A stretch of DNA of 64,000 nt from Phalacrocorax aristotelis (taxonomy: Eukaryota; Chordata; Aves; Suliformes; Phalacrocoracidae): the NCBI RefSeq assembly GCF_949628215.1, contig NC_134310.1:12289401-12353400 (forward strand), given 5' to 3'. Every line of letters starts with the position of its first letter. The first letter of the stretch is position 1. The notes below the pieces were generated by a model that saw nothing but the letters and a program-made list of their open reading frames with translations, did not search any database and had not been told where the DNA came from. The translations under genes and the position numbers were made by a program. Of the stretch, positions 1 through 11,178 are shown piece by piece.

Positions 1-15
1 ACTGAGCATGATGTC

Positions 16-1115
16 TGTGCTGGTTTTGGCTGAGAAGGGGTTAATTCTCCTCACTGTGGGGGTCAGCTACCTTTCCAGCTTCCCTCGCTCTGCCGCGTGG
101 CGGGGGGTGGGTGGGTGGGGGGGTTGGGAGGGGCAGGGCCATGGTGGGGGCGGCTGACCCCGACTGGCCAATGGCATGTTCATTCCATACCATGTGACAC
201 CATGACCAGTATATTGAGGGGGGGCAGTGGCAGTACAGGAGTGGCGCGGCTTCGGGTCGGTGGGCGGCGAGCGGCTGCGGCGCGTGCGGTTCGTTTCGGC
301 GGTTCGTTCCCCCGTTATAATTAATTTAGCCTTAAACGGAATTTCAATTAAAGTTTACAATTTATTGAATAGAGACAAGCAAGCAGCGCTGGATGCACAG
401 GGGATCCTTCCACCTAACGTGCATACCGTCATACAATACTACAGGGTTTGTATTCAGTTAATTAATAACAATTAGTAAAAACACACCTAAGTTTACACTC
501 ATTGGTCAGTGATAAGCATCCCACTTGCCGTTGGTCAGCCGTAGTTAAATTAGCCACGCTTGCCATGTAGATTAGCACGCATGCTCTTTACAGGTTGGGG
601 CGGGGGCAAGTCTTTTTGGTCCTGAATTGGGTCGGTGGTCGCAATCTCCCCCTGCCGGAATTACCTTTCCCCCAGTTTTCATGCTTCAGTGCCTTCTGAG
701 CCAAGAAGTTCCCTGTTAATCACCACTGGCTGATTTGTGGCCTTCCCCATCTTGGCACTCTCCTTTGTATCAGGATGCTTCCACTGTTAGCAGCAAATCG
801 CCAATCAACATTCCAATCATTAAGACAGTTAGCAAGTCAATTGAACGGCCCTTGGTTACACAAGCACAAACAGTTCCATATTGACACGAATCAGATGAAC
901 ACATTTTACACCCCTCTCCCCTCCCTTCCCCCCTCCCCCGGGGCTTTGCGCCTCTCATTCTCCTTTACGTTGCATTTCTATTGTGGTTTATTTTAATTAT
1001 TAAACTGTTCTTATCCCAACCCACGAGCGTTACCCTTCTGATTCTCTCCCCCATCTAGCGGTGGGGGAGTGAGCGAGCGACTGTGTGGGGCTGAGCTGCC
1101 GGCTAAACCACGACA
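16..1115 (+). repeat. 5' LTR of provirus A, interrupted
   Basis: It starts TGTGCTGGTTTTGGC and ends ...AAACCACGACA, matching the 3' LTR at 6617-7139. About 597 bp of foreign LTR (314-910) lies in the middle, which explains the length of 1,100 bp against 523 bp for its partner. The primer-binding site follows 7 bp downstream. Confidence 0.85.
314..910 (-). mobile_element. ERV1-type solo LTR inside the 5' LTR of A
   Basis: This segment breaks the 5' LTR of provirus A and is absent from its 3' LTR. It shares blocks with the ERV1 LTR at 21870-22445, including the stretch around 409-427 (CACCTAACGTGCATACC) and the one around 640-667 (ATCTCCCCCTGCCGGAATTA). Those blocks run in the same direction as in that minus-strand LTR, so this copy is also minus. 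It begins TGTAAAATG on the minus strand. The far end and target duplication are unclear because the site is a C-rich run. Confidence 0.65.
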
Positions 1116-1122
1116 GTCTTTT

Positions 1123-1140
1123 TGGCGCCCAACGTGGGGC
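1123..1140 (+). other. Primer-binding site of A, tRNA-Lys(1,2) type
   Basis: TGGCGCCCAACGTGGGGC is complementary to the 3' end expected for tRNA-Lys(CTT). It sits 7 bp after the 5' LTR, where minus-strand DNA synthesis would start. Confidence 0.85.
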
Positions 1141-1180
1141 TCAAGGGTTGGAGATAATAACAGCTGCTGGTCACAGCACC

Positions 1181-2095
1181 ATGTTGTCCTTTTTGCAGTT
1201 GGTGTTAAAGATTGGTGTTGGTTTGTTGAGTCTGCTGTGTTCTGCTGTGATTAGTAATGTTTTGCCTACAAGATTTGTTATACAAACACTCGTTTTCAGC
1301 TTTATCTGGTATTTTGGGTTTTTGCTGAAACCATTACTGTACTTTGGATACCACCTTGTTGAGGCAATTAGCAATTATACCTCCTCCTCTGAGAGATTTT
1401 ATATGGAGGAAATACAGAATGGTACCTTTGCAACTTTGTTCTATGATGTCTGTGCCTTTGTTACAACAACGTTTTTGTATCTTGAACATCCTTGGGTGGT
1501 TAAGGTGCACTTATTGTTAGTTTTTGGGCATGTTGTTTTGGTTTTGACTAAGCAATTTAAGAATATCACCCAGGAATGTGCCCCGAGGCTTGATAATTAT
1601 GTGTGGCAGGGCATGTGGGATAGCATGGGCAAATACCTTGGGCAGTGGGCACCCCCAGTGTTTTGGAGTTTCACCCCCGAACAAGTGCAGAATCCTAAAA
1701 AACTAGTAGAATATTTGGAGAAAGTATGCTGTTACGCTGGGAACTCCAGAGAGACACAGATAACTGCAATGTGCTGGGGCCTGGCCCATGCATACCAAGC
1801 CCTGCTCAATAGTATTCAGTGCCCCCAGGGGGAAGAGAAGGTCTCTGGATTGAAATGCAAAGTGACTGGCACTGTAGACACTCCAGCCCTGAGGACAGGC
1901 ACTGCAGACACTCAAACCCCCACATCAAGTACCAGAGCTAGCTCAGAAAATAAACCTGTACCAGTATCAGTTGCCCCCATACACCAGACGAAATATTGGA
2001 AGCAGACGTCAACTCATTTAGAACAGGATGATGAAAAAGCAGGGCTGTCACGGGGAGAGGAGGAAGAAGTCATAAATGAAACAGAGACCACCTGA
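1181..2095 (+). pseudogene. gag: ERVL A gag, N-terminal part with membrane-like segments
   Basis: An open frame of 304 codons starts at the ATG at 1181, in good Kozak context (A at -3), about 40 bp after the primer-binding site. Residues 1-60 are strongly hydrophobic, with two likely membrane segments (about 5-25 and 33-57); two weaker hydrophobic stretches follow (about 86-122). A tryptophan-rich central region is followed by a Thr/Pro/Ser-rich linker (about 225-265) and an acidic tail of repeated Glu. Copy B matches it and reads on past the point where this frame stops, so 2093-2095 is probably a premature stop. The hydrophobic start is unlike the usual myristoylated matrix. Identification as gag rests on position and on the capsid-like sequence that follows. 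Confidence 0.7.
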
Positions 2096-3060
2096 TTCCT
2101 GTCCTTGAGTGAGTTGTGAGATATGCGAAAAGATTATAGCCATCATTCAGGTGAGCACATTGTCACCTGGCTGCTCTGATGCTGGGGTAATGGGGCCAGT
2201 AGCCTGGAACTAGAGGGAAAAGAAGCCAAACAATTGGGATCCCTTTCTGGGGAAGGGGGTGTTGACAAAGCAGTTGGAAAAAAACCGCAAGCCCTCAGCC
2301 TCTGGAGGTGACTCCTGTCTGGAGTGAAGGAAAGGTATCCCTTCAAAGACGTTATATATCACCTAGGAAAACGGACAACCATGGAGAAAGGCATCCAGTA
2401 TCTAAGGGAATTAGCTGTGCTTGAGGTGATTTATGGTGACCTGGATGATCAACGGTCATCCAAAGATCCAGATGAAGCCGAGTGCACGCAACCCATGTGG
2501 CAGAAGTTTGTACGGAGCGCACCATCTTCGCATGCAGAGTCATTGGCAGTGATGTCCTGGAAAGATGACGGGACACCCACGGTGGCAGAGGTGATTGATA
2601 GACTCCGGGATTACGAAACAAATCTCTTCGTCGCTCGTCTCTGCTGTGGAGAAACTATCCCAAGAGGTCCAGCAACTCAAAGAAGATATGTCCTACTCCC
2701 CACCTCGACAGAGTAGTGTCTCAGCTGTTAGGAATAAGCGTCCTTTGGCTCAAAGAAGGGGATACACACCACAGGCCACCCTATGGTTCTACCTGCGTGA
2801 CCACAGAGAGGACATGATGAGGTGGGATGGCAAGCCTACTTCGACCCTACAGGCAAGAGCAGATGAACTGCAAGGAAGAACAGTCACTCAGGGAGGCTCT
2901 TCCAGGAAAGCTGCTGCTCCAATTTCCAGTGAGCAAGTCCCCAAACAGAGGAATAGAAGGGCAGATTTTATTTCTAAGCGTAATAGAAGGACTCCTGATT
3001 CACATTTACAGGAAGTGAGTTGTGACTGCCATGATCAGGACTAGAGGGGCCCTGCCTCCA
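2096..3060 (+). pseudogene. gag: ERVL A gag, capsid and C-terminal remnant
   Basis: The sequence continues the gag reading with stops and frame changes. The longest block (2324-2716) encodes a capsid-like segment beginning KERYPFKD; the same segment is present in copies B (near 15932) and F (near 56474). An in-frame TGA at 2309-2311 just before it is shared with copy B. The region 2595-3044, in another frame, corresponds to the basic C-terminal part of gag. No CCHC zinc knuckle was found. Confidence 0.65.
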
Positions 3061-3065
3061 GCCAG

Positions 3066-3569
3066 GTGGAGGAAAGGGATAACCGGGCTTACTGGACTGT
3101 GTGGATCCAATGGCCTGGCACGGCTGACCCACAGGAGTATAAAGCTTTAGTGGACGCCGGCGCACAGTGCACCTTAATGCCATCAAACTATATAGGGGCA
3201 GAACCCATCAGCATTGCTGGAGTGACAGGGGGATCCCAAGAGCTAAATGTATTGGAGGCCGAAGTGAGCTTAACTGGGAATGAGTGGCAAAAGCACCCCA
3301 TTGTGACTGGCCTAGAGGCTCCGTGCATCCTTGGCATAGACTACCTCAGGAGAGGGTATTTCAAGGACCCAAAAGGGTGCAGGTGGGCTTTTGGTGTAGC
3401 TGCCTTGGGGATGGAGGAAATTAAACAGCTGTCTACCTTCCCCGGTCTCTCGAAGGACCCTTCTGTTGTGGGGTTGGTGAAGGTCAAAGAACAACAGGTG
3501 CCGATCGCCACCACAACAGTGCACCGGCGGCAATATTGCACCAACAGAGACTCTGATCCCCATCCATAA
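3066..3569 (+). pseudogene. pro: ERVL A retroviral protease, active site altered
   Basis: An aspartic protease domain. The catalytic triplet, DTG in copies B and F, reads Asp-Ala-Gly here (VDAGAQ, near 3150). The flap-like and C-terminal motifs follow (CILGIDYLRRG near 3326). The Thr to Ala change would be expected to impair the enzyme. The frame runs straight into the start of reverse transcriptase and then shifts at about 3545. Confidence 0.75.
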
Positions 3570-6240
3570 ACTCATTCACCAACTGAGGAGCCAAGGAGTC
3601 ATTAGTAAGACCCACTCACCCTTTAACACTCCCATATATCCAGTGCGGAAGTCTAATGGAGAGTGGAGGCTAACAGTAGACTATCGTGGCGTGAATGAAG
3701 TCACTCCACCATTGAGTGCTGCTGTGCCAGACATGCTAGAACTTCAATACGAACTGGAGTCAAAGGCAGCCAAGTGGTATGCCACAATTGATATTGCTAA
3801 TGCATTCTTCTCAATCCCTCTGGCAGCAGAGTGCAGGCCACAGTTTGCTGTTACTTGGAGGGGTGTCCAGTACACCTGGAATCGACTGCCCCAGGGGTGG
3901 AAACACAGCCCTACCATTTGCCATGGACTGATCCATAATGCTTTGGAACAAGGTGGAGCTCCCGAACACCTTCAATACATTGATGACATCATTGTGTGGG
4001 GCAATACAGCGGAAGAATTTTTTGAGAAAGGGAAGAAAATAGTTCAAATCCTCCTGAAAGCTGGTTTTGCCATAAAACATAGTAAGGTTAAGGGACCCGC
4101 ATGAGAAATCCGGTTCTTAGGAATCAAATGGCAAGATGGTCATCGTCAGATCCCCCTGGATGTGATCAACAAAATAGCAGCCATGTCTCCACCAACTAGC
4201 AAAAAGAAACACAAGCTTTCTTGGGCATCGTGGGTTTTTGGAGAATGCATATTCCAAATTACAGTCTGATCGTAAGCCCTCTCTATCAAGTGACCCGGAA
4301 AAAGAATGATTTCAAATGGGGCCCTGAGCAACAACAAGCCTTTGAACAGATTAAACGAGAAATAGTTCATGCAGTAGCTCTTGGGCCAGTCTGGGCAGGA
4401 CAAGATGTAAAAAATGTGCTCTACACTGCAGCCGGGGAGAATGGCCCTACCTGGAGCCTCTGGCAGAAAGCACATGGGGAGACCCGAGGTCGACCCCTAG
4501 GGTTTTGGAGTCGGGGATACAGAGGGTCCGAAGCCTGCTATACTCCAACCGAAAAAGAGATATTGGCAGCATGTGAAGGGGTTTGAGCTGCTTCAGAAGT
4601 GGTTGGTACTGAAGCACAGCTGCTCCTGGCACCCCGACTGCCGGTGCTGGGCTGGATGTTCAAAGGAAACTTCCCCACTACACACCATGCAACTGATGCT
4701 ACATGGAGTAAATGGGTTTCCCTGATCACCCAGCGGGCTCCAGTAGGAAACCCCAGTCGCCCAGGAATCTTGGAAGTGATCACGGACTGGCCAGGAGGCA
4801 AAGATTTTGGAATATTGCCAAAGGAGGAGGTGACACGTGCTGAAGAAGCCCCACTGTATAACAAACTGCCAGAAGATGAAAAGCAGTATGCTCTGTTCAC
4901 TGATGGGTCCGTTTTGCCTTGTGGGAAAGCACCGGAGATGGAAGGCTGCTGTATCGAGTCCTAAATGGCAAGTAGCAGAAACTGCTGAAGGACAAGGTGA
5001 ATCAAGTCAGTTTGCAGAGGTAAAGGCCATCCAGCTGGCCTTAGACATCACTGAATGGGAAAAGTGGCCAGTGCTCTATCTCTATACTGACTCCTGGATG
5101 GTGGCAAATGCCTTGTGGGGCTGGTTACAGCCATGGAAGCAGAGCAACTGGCAGGGCAGAGGCAAACCCATCTGGGCTGTCACATTGTGGCAAGATATTG
5201 CTGCCCGGGTAGAGAAACTGGTTGTAAAGGTACGTCATGTGGATGCTCATGTCCCCAAGAGTCGGGCCACTGAAGAACATCGAAACAACCAGCAGGTGGA
5301 TCAGGCTGCCAAGATTGAAGTGGCTGAGGTGGATTTGGACTGGCAACATAAGGGTGAACTATTTCTATCTTGATGGGCCCATGACACCTCAGGCCATCAA
5401 GGGAGACATGCTCGTGATCGAGGGGTGGACTTGACCATGGATGCTATTGCACAGGCTATCCATGAATGTGAAACATGTGCTGCAAACAAACAAGTGAAGT
5501 GGGTAAAGCCTCTGTGGTATGGGGGACGATGGCTGTAGGATAAATATGGGGAGGCCTGGCAAATTGACTATATCACACTCCCACAGACCCACCAAGGCAA
5601 GCGCCATTTGCTTACAATGGCAGAAGCAACGACAGGCTGGCTGGAAACATATTCTGTCCCCCACGCCACTGCCCGGAACACTATCCTGGGTCTTTAGAAA
5701 CAAGTCCTGTGGTGACATGGCACCCCAGAGAGAACTGAGTCAGACAACGGGACTCGTTTCCGAAATAGCCTCATAGACAGCTGGGCCAAAGAGCATGGCA
5801 TTGAGTGGGTGTATCACATCCCCTATCATGCACCAGCCTCTGGGAAAATTGAACGGTACAATGGACTGTTAAAAACTACACTGAGAGCAATGGGGATGGA
5901 ACATTCAAGCACTGGGATACACATTTAGCAAAAGCCACGTGGTTAGTCAACACGAGGGGATCTGCCAACCGAGCTGGCCCTGCCCGGTCAGAAATCCTAC
6001 ATACTGTGGAAGGGGATAGAGTCCCTGTAGTGCACACAAAAAGTATGCTGGGCAGAACAGTCTGGGTTCTTCCTGCCTCTGGCAAAGGCAAACCCATTCC
6101 TGGGATTGCTTTTGCTCGAGGACCTGGGTGCACTTGGTGGGTGATGCAGGAGGATGGAGAAATCTGATGTGTGCCTCAAGGGTATTTGATTTGGGGCGAA
6201 AACAGTCAATGAACTGAATGGCATAATGTGAGCTGCTATA
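3545..6240 (+). pseudogene. pol: ERVL A pol: RT, RNase H and integrase, broken
   Basis: Reverse transcriptase spans about 3545-4580, with the LPQGW block near 3886 and the polymerase box YIDDI near 3976. RNase H lies at about 4880-5340 (FTDGS near 4896, YTDSW near 5083). The integrase HHCC zinc domain is at about 5375-5480, and the DDE core at about 5540-5860: an IDYIT block, SDNGT near 5739 and SGKIER near 5839. Stops and frameshifts occur near 4102, 4210, 4590, 4960, 5373, 5536 and later, so no full polyprotein can be made. Homologous pieces occur in B, D and F. RNase H and integrase are the most complete of the ERVL copies here, making A the reference for mapping the deletions in B and F. 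Confidence 0.8.
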
Positions 6241-6616
6241 TAATGTTGTGTGTCACCTCTGGGTTGTATCAATGATATCAGAGTACGAGCCTCCCAACCC
6301 ATGGAAGATAAACTGTGAAACAAGCCGTGCAGCAGTGATGGAACGATGACTGACTCGGTATGCAGCAACCCAATGCCACACCCCATCTCTCCCACCCTGG
6401 AAGACTAATACGGCAGATGGAGCCCAGAGTCATGGACTGGGTGAACTCAATGGACATTTTAATGGACATTTTACAGGGAAGGTCCATGAACTAAGGGAAT
6501 GATGTCTGTGTATTATGTTAAAGGATGGGAAGGGGAGGGGTGGTGGTCGGTATGGTTGTATTGCATCATATGGGACCTGGGCATAGTGTAAATGGTATGG
6601 AATAAGGGGTGGAGAA
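6241..6616 (+). other. 3' non-coding segment and purine tract of A
   Basis: No env is present. A G-rich purine stretch at about 6523-6540 is followed by AATAAGGGGTGGAGAA directly abutting the 3' LTR. The latter is the likely plus-strand primer, since the same motif borders the 3' LTRs of B, C and F. Confidence 0.6.
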
Positions 6617-7139
6617 TGTGCTGGTTTTGGCTGAGAAGGGGTTAATTCTCCTCACTGTGGGGGTCGGCTGCCTTTCCAGCTTCCTGCACTCTGCCGCGTA
6701 GCGGGGCGGGGGGCTGGGAGGGGCAGGGCCATGGTGGGGGCGGCTGACCCCGACTGGCCAATGGCAGGTTCATTCCATACCATGTGACACCATGACCAGT
6801 ATATTGAGGGCGGGCAGTGGCAGCGCGGAGGCGGCGCGGCTTCGGGTCGGCGGGCGGCGGGCGGCGGGCGGCGGGCGGCGGGCGGCGGGCGGCGGGCGGC
6901 GGGCGGCTGCGGCGCGTGCGGTTTGTTTCGGCGGTTCGTTCCCCCTCTCCCGGGACTTTGCGCCTCTCGTTGTTCTCTTTTACGTTGCATTTCTGTTGTT
7001 GTTGTTTCTTTTAATTTTAATTATTAAACTGTTCTTATCCCAACCCACGAGCGTTACCCTTCTGATTCTCTTCCCCATCTACCGGTGGGGGAGTGAGCGA
7101 GCGACTGTGTGGGGCTGAGCTGCCGGCTAAACCACGACA
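6617..7139 (+). repeat. 3' LTR of provirus A
   Basis: 523 bp, TGTGCTGG...CCACGACA, followed by the ATGTC target duplication. It differs from the 5' partner mainly by a GC-rich 7-bp repeat expansion (6848-6907) and by lacking the inserted ERV1 LTR. Confidence 0.85.
6848..6907 (+). repeat. CGGCGGG tandem repeat in the 3' LTR of A
   Basis: About seven or eight near-perfect copies of a 7-bp CGGCGGG unit. The corresponding place in the 5' LTR (near 259-278) holds about one unit, so the array grew after integration or during reverse transcription. It is dense in G-runs. Confidence 0.85.
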
Positions 7140-7144
7140 ATGTC

Positions 7145-7387
7145 ATATGGTATGGAATATCCCGTTGGTCAGTTTGGGTCAGCTGTCCTGGCTGTGTCCC
7201 CTCCCAGCTTCTTGTGCACTCGGCAGAGCACAGGGAGCTGAAAAAGTCCTTGACCAGTCTAAGTGCTACTTAGCAACGACTTAAACATCTCCACATTATC
7301 ACCACTGTTTCCAGCAAAACTCCAAAACATAGCCCCATACTAGCTACTACGAAGAAATTTAACTCTATCCCAGCTCAAACCAGGACA
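7145..7387 (-). mobile_element. Split remnant of an older ERVL-family LTR
   Basis: This is the promoter-distal part of a minus-strand ERVL-type LTR. Bases 1-15 of the window are its other visible piece; provirus A landed between them. The segment matches other minus LTRs here, for example 25788-26358 and 27817-28401: an AT-rich block after a CATATGGTATGG motif, a purine/pyrimidine-rich middle, and an end reading ...AAACCAGGACA. The rest of the LTR lies left of the window, so its own target duplication cannot be checked. Confidence 0.8.
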
Positions 7388-8596
7388 GTTTGTAAGAATA
7401 TATTATCAAAGGTGGAAATGTTATGATGGAAATTAATTTAAAAATGAAAACTGAGATGTTGATAGTCAAGTAATTTATTGATTTTTTTTTTTTTCCCCCC
7501 TTCTAAAATCCTATGAAAACCTAAAATGTTTTGTAGGAAAGGTTTATTTATCTTCTCTTCCTTCTAGCATTAACCCCTCCCCGCCCATCCTGCTTTTTCT
7601 ATGCAAAACCTAACATTCCAAAATCAAGTGTCGAAGCAGAGGATGACCTTGTGCCAAAGATATTCCTTTTTTCGCTTCATGTTCAAGATTCCACTTATGC
7701 TGGAATTTTAATTTTTTTTTCCTGTTTTGAGCAAATGCCACTGCTTAAAGTGAAGTTCACTTGTAAATGAAACTCAGAAATTAATTTTGCCCAGAGTCAC
7801 AAACTGGCCATTTTTGTTTAAAGCTTTGACTTAAGCACGCTAATAGTTATTCTAGCTTTTTTTTTTTCCTCAGGCTGAGGAGTAATTATGAATGCTGAAA
7901 CCAGCTCATTTTACATGTTAACGACATTTAATAATTTCCCACAGCTCTCACAAGGTTCTTATAAACTAGGATTACTATTAAATTATACTAGTTTGTTCTC
8001 CATACTAGTGTTTAAGAAGCCACTATACTTTGCATCAGAATCTTCTACACCCAAATCAGTGGTCAGGTTCAGTGCTCTATCGTTGAGAGAAGTGCAAAGA
8101 TTTCTCGACCATGTCTCATGTCAAGTTATTGCTTACTGCAGACATATGAACTGGTTGTCAGGTTATTCCCATTGTTTTTAGGTTAAAATTTCCCTCCATG
8201 TTCCTCTTGTGTTTAGTGATTGTGAATGCTAGTGTAGACCTGACACAGCAGGATCTGAAACTACTGAGACCTGTTTAATTACCAAGACTGCTTACAATGA
8301 AAACAGTTGCCTGAAACTGTCTGCACTGGGATTGCTCCTATTATGAAAGCTGTATGGGGGGGGGGGGGGGGGGAGAGAAAAAAAAATTGAATAGGATGAA
8401 AAAGGACATTGTACATGCAGCTTTTGTAGGGCTAAGTTTGTAACTATTGGAATCTTGTATATATCAAATGCTTTTTTTTTCCTCATTAGATAAATTTTCC
8501 TTTTTTTTTTTCTTTCTCCACTTCAGAAAAGTCAGGAGAATAAACAGACAATTCTGGTGAGTTACAAAAAAGTTACAATTGATTCATCTTAGCACA
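7388..8596. other. AT-rich single-copy sequence
   Basis: No convincing gene or retroelement. It contains T-runs near 7480 and 7857, an 18-nt G-run at 8356-8373, and the candidate micro-exon described separately. It looks like intron or intergenic host DNA. Confidence 0.5.
8527..8556 (+). other. Candidate 30-nt host micro-exon
   Basis: A long polypyrimidine tract ends in CTTCAG at 8521-8526. It is followed by 30 nt with no stop in the frame reading KSQENKQTIL, then GTGAGT at 8557-8562. Both splice sites are near consensus and the length is a multiple of three. No gene is recognised, and chance occurrence cannot be excluded. Confidence 0.3.
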
Positions 8597-9217
8597 TGTC
8601 ATGGTTTTAGCTGGGATAGAGTTAATTTTCTTCACTCTAGCTGGTATAGTGCTGTGCTTTGGATTTAGTATGAAAACAATGTTGATAAACCACTGATGTT
8701 TTAGTTGTTGCTGGGTAGTGCTTACACTAGTCAAGGACTTTTCTAGCTTCCCATGCTCTGCCAGGTGCACAAGAAGCTGGGAGGGGAGGGGGCACAGCCA
8801 AGAGAGTGGATCCAAACTGACCAAAGGGCTCTTCCATATCATATGATGTCATGCCCAGTATATTAACTGGGGGGAGCTGGCTGGGGCATGCAGCGATCGT
8901 GGCTCAGGGACTGGCAGCGTCGGTCGGCAGGTGGTGAGCAGTTGCATCACTTGTGGGTTTTTTTCCCCTTTTTTCCGGGTTTCATTTCTCTCTCTCGTTA
9001 TTTTCCTTTTTATTATATTATCATTATTATTATCACTATTATTATCACTACCATTATTACTATCACTATTTTATTTTAATTATTAAACTGTTCTTATCTC
9101 AACCCACGAGTTTTCTTGCTTTTGCTCTTCCGATTCTGTCCCCCATCCCACTGGGGTGGGGGGAGTGAGTGAGCGGCTGTGTGGTGCTTAGTTACTGACT
9201 GGGGCTAAACCATGACA
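8597..9217 (+). mobile_element. ERVL-family solo LTR
   Basis: TGTCATGG...CCATGACA, 621 bp, flanked by a perfect 5-bp duplication GCACA (8592-8596 and 9218-9222). It contains an (ATT)-rich microsatellite near 9015-9070. No internal sequence remains, so it is the product of LTR-LTR recombination. Confidence 0.92.
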
Positions 9218-9222
9218 GCACA

Positions 9223-11178
9223 ACTCAGTAAAAGTTGCTTTGTAAATGCCCTGTGAAGTTGTTCAGCAAATGGTGCACTGATGCAGGAGAGGTATTATGT
9301 TCCTTTGATGGGAAATAAAAGCCCTATGGATATATTTAAAGCACAACAAAAATTACATTAGCAGAATTTTATAGAAGGTGTGGTTTTCTGTTTCTATTGT
9401 GCCTCTGTTTGAAAGGCTTTCAGTACTTTTTCCATAACACATGAAAAAAACCTGTATTAAGCACTGGAAAATATAATAATGCATCAGCACTCTAAAGACT
9501 CGTTTTGAGTGGCTTTGCTGCAACTTATATTAAACCGTCAAGGCTACTCTGCTGAGTATACAGCATCAGAATGAATTACACAACAGATGCTTTTTCATAA
9601 ACTGACCTTAACCAAATGATTTTGGTTTGTTTCATTGGAAATATATGTTTTGTGTTATCCATCAGAGGGAGCATGCTTACATTTATGTCACATTTGTAGT
9701 ACAATTGGAAAATGCAGCAACAAATGGATCTTTCAAATGCAATATGGGGAAGTAGGAAAGAACCTGAGTTAAATTTAAGGGCAAAGTTATTCTCTAATTG
9801 AATTGGAGTCACTTATCTGCAATGTAGATCTCTGCTGTGTATTCTGTACTTTTTTAAAATGAAACCTCAATGGGAATTCCATACTTAGAACACATACAGA
9901 ATAAGCATTATTCATGCTGTGAAGATCAGAGGGGAGAAATTTTCCCCAAATGTGATCCTTTACTGCTATTATCAACAGTGCTCTCTGTTTAACTGTGCAT
10001 CACAACCATGAGCTTAAATCACACAAAGGAAAGACTCTGGAGTCCTGTTCTGTGCCATAGACTTTTAGCAAAAATGTTGGAGGTCAAAAATAAGATGAAT
10101 TTACAGAGCTGTGCATTGAAGCTGTCTAGTGCTTGCTTGTATTGTGTCTGGCGCTAGTAAATGCCATTTAATTCCCTTTCATATATACTAAATTCACCCA
10201 GAAAGTTAAAAAATTTTTTGAAAAAAAAAACAACAGCTAACTGCCTGCTTGTATTGTTGATATTGGCAATTGATTGTAGTGTTACATCCAAACTTTGTGT
10301 ATGAGAATTCTGCATGTAGACTTGTCTCCTGCTTATATCCATCACTTCGTCTTCAAATACATACATATTAAATGGTATGTACTGGTATCACATCAGCTAA
10401 ATAGCTGTGGGGTTTTTAAACTATTGCATCAGTGTTGCTTGTAGTTCCCCTTTGCTTTTTATTACCATGAACTGTTGACTGCCTCCATAATTTCAACAGT
10501 ATTTAAAACAAAATCATATAAAGGCCAGTTTTATGTTATGGAAAAGAGACGTCAGTACCATAACCAAAACTACTGGAGTTTGGCTTTTCTGTAGTCTCTC
10601 CATCAGAAATGGGCAACAGCAAGAAAGGTACGGGGATATGGGTTTCGTCCCATCCTCTCTTTTATCTTTGTCTAAGGATGTTTGCATGTTGCATGTTACT
10701 CCTTTTATTTATTTTTTTAAATTTTCAGAAATTCGTAGTGTGAGTCACTTAATTGACATATTGTGTTTTCAACAGTACCGAGACACTAACATTGTTAAAC
10801 TGGCTTCTTAAGCTTTATAAGTTATGTATTAAATACTTTCAGTTAACTTTTAATATACTTTCCAGTTCTGCTTCAGTGTGGATGGAACCTCACACTGTCC
10901 TCCATATGGTTCTGATTAGGTATAAGTGCATGATTGCTCAAAAAGCCCCAGTCCTTCAAAGGAGCACTAGATATACAGAATTAAGCTGTGGATGAATTGG
11001 ATATGCCATCTTATTTCTGCCATCTCTTTCCATACTTGCTACTTCCATTAATGTCTAGTTGTTGTGGATTAAAGGAATTTATATGGTCACTAGTACTCAA
11101 GGTTGAATTCCATTGGATTTTTAGAATGCAATATTGTAATATCAGAAAGAAAAAAAAAATAAAAAGGAATCAGAGTTC
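9223..11178. other. AT-rich single-copy sequence
   Basis: No retroelement coding is recognised. Short open frames (for example 10533-10811) have no family features. A TTTTCAG acceptor-like site near 10730 precedes a short open stretch ending in TAA at 10809, but support for an exon is weak. An A-rich run lies at about 11148-11166, just before the truncated LTR. Confidence 0.45.

Larger units (their letters stand above)
16..7139 (+). mobile_element. ERVL-type provirus A (degraded, no env)
   Basis: A full-length but decayed provirus with both LTRs, a primer-binding site, gag, protease, reverse transcriptase, RNase H, integrase and a purine-rich tract. It is flanked by a perfect 5-bp duplication, ATGTC at 11-15 and 7140-7144. 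The pol motifs (YIDDI polymerase box, a SDNGT integrase block, a basic IN tail running to the purine tract without env) resemble class III/ERVL elements. Multiple frameshifts and stops break gag and pol, so it cannot encode a working virus. The 5-bp duplication agrees with ERVL integrases. Class assignment is by motif resemblance only. Confidence 0.85.

Noticed and set aside
97-324. GC-rich frames in the LTRs of A
   Set aside because: They come from G/C-rich LTR sequence and change length with the CGGCGGG repeat.
8356-8373. 18-nt G-run as a regulatory element
   Set aside because: A homopolymer run with no other support; length may be unreliable in the assembly.
9011-9080. ATT/ACT repeats as a CRISPR-like array
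   Set aside because: Simple microsatellite within an LTR; no spacers, and this is a vertebrate genome.
10533-10811. 92-codon frame, possible host exon
   Set aside because: Crosses acceptor-like sites without consistent exon structure and has no recognisable domain.
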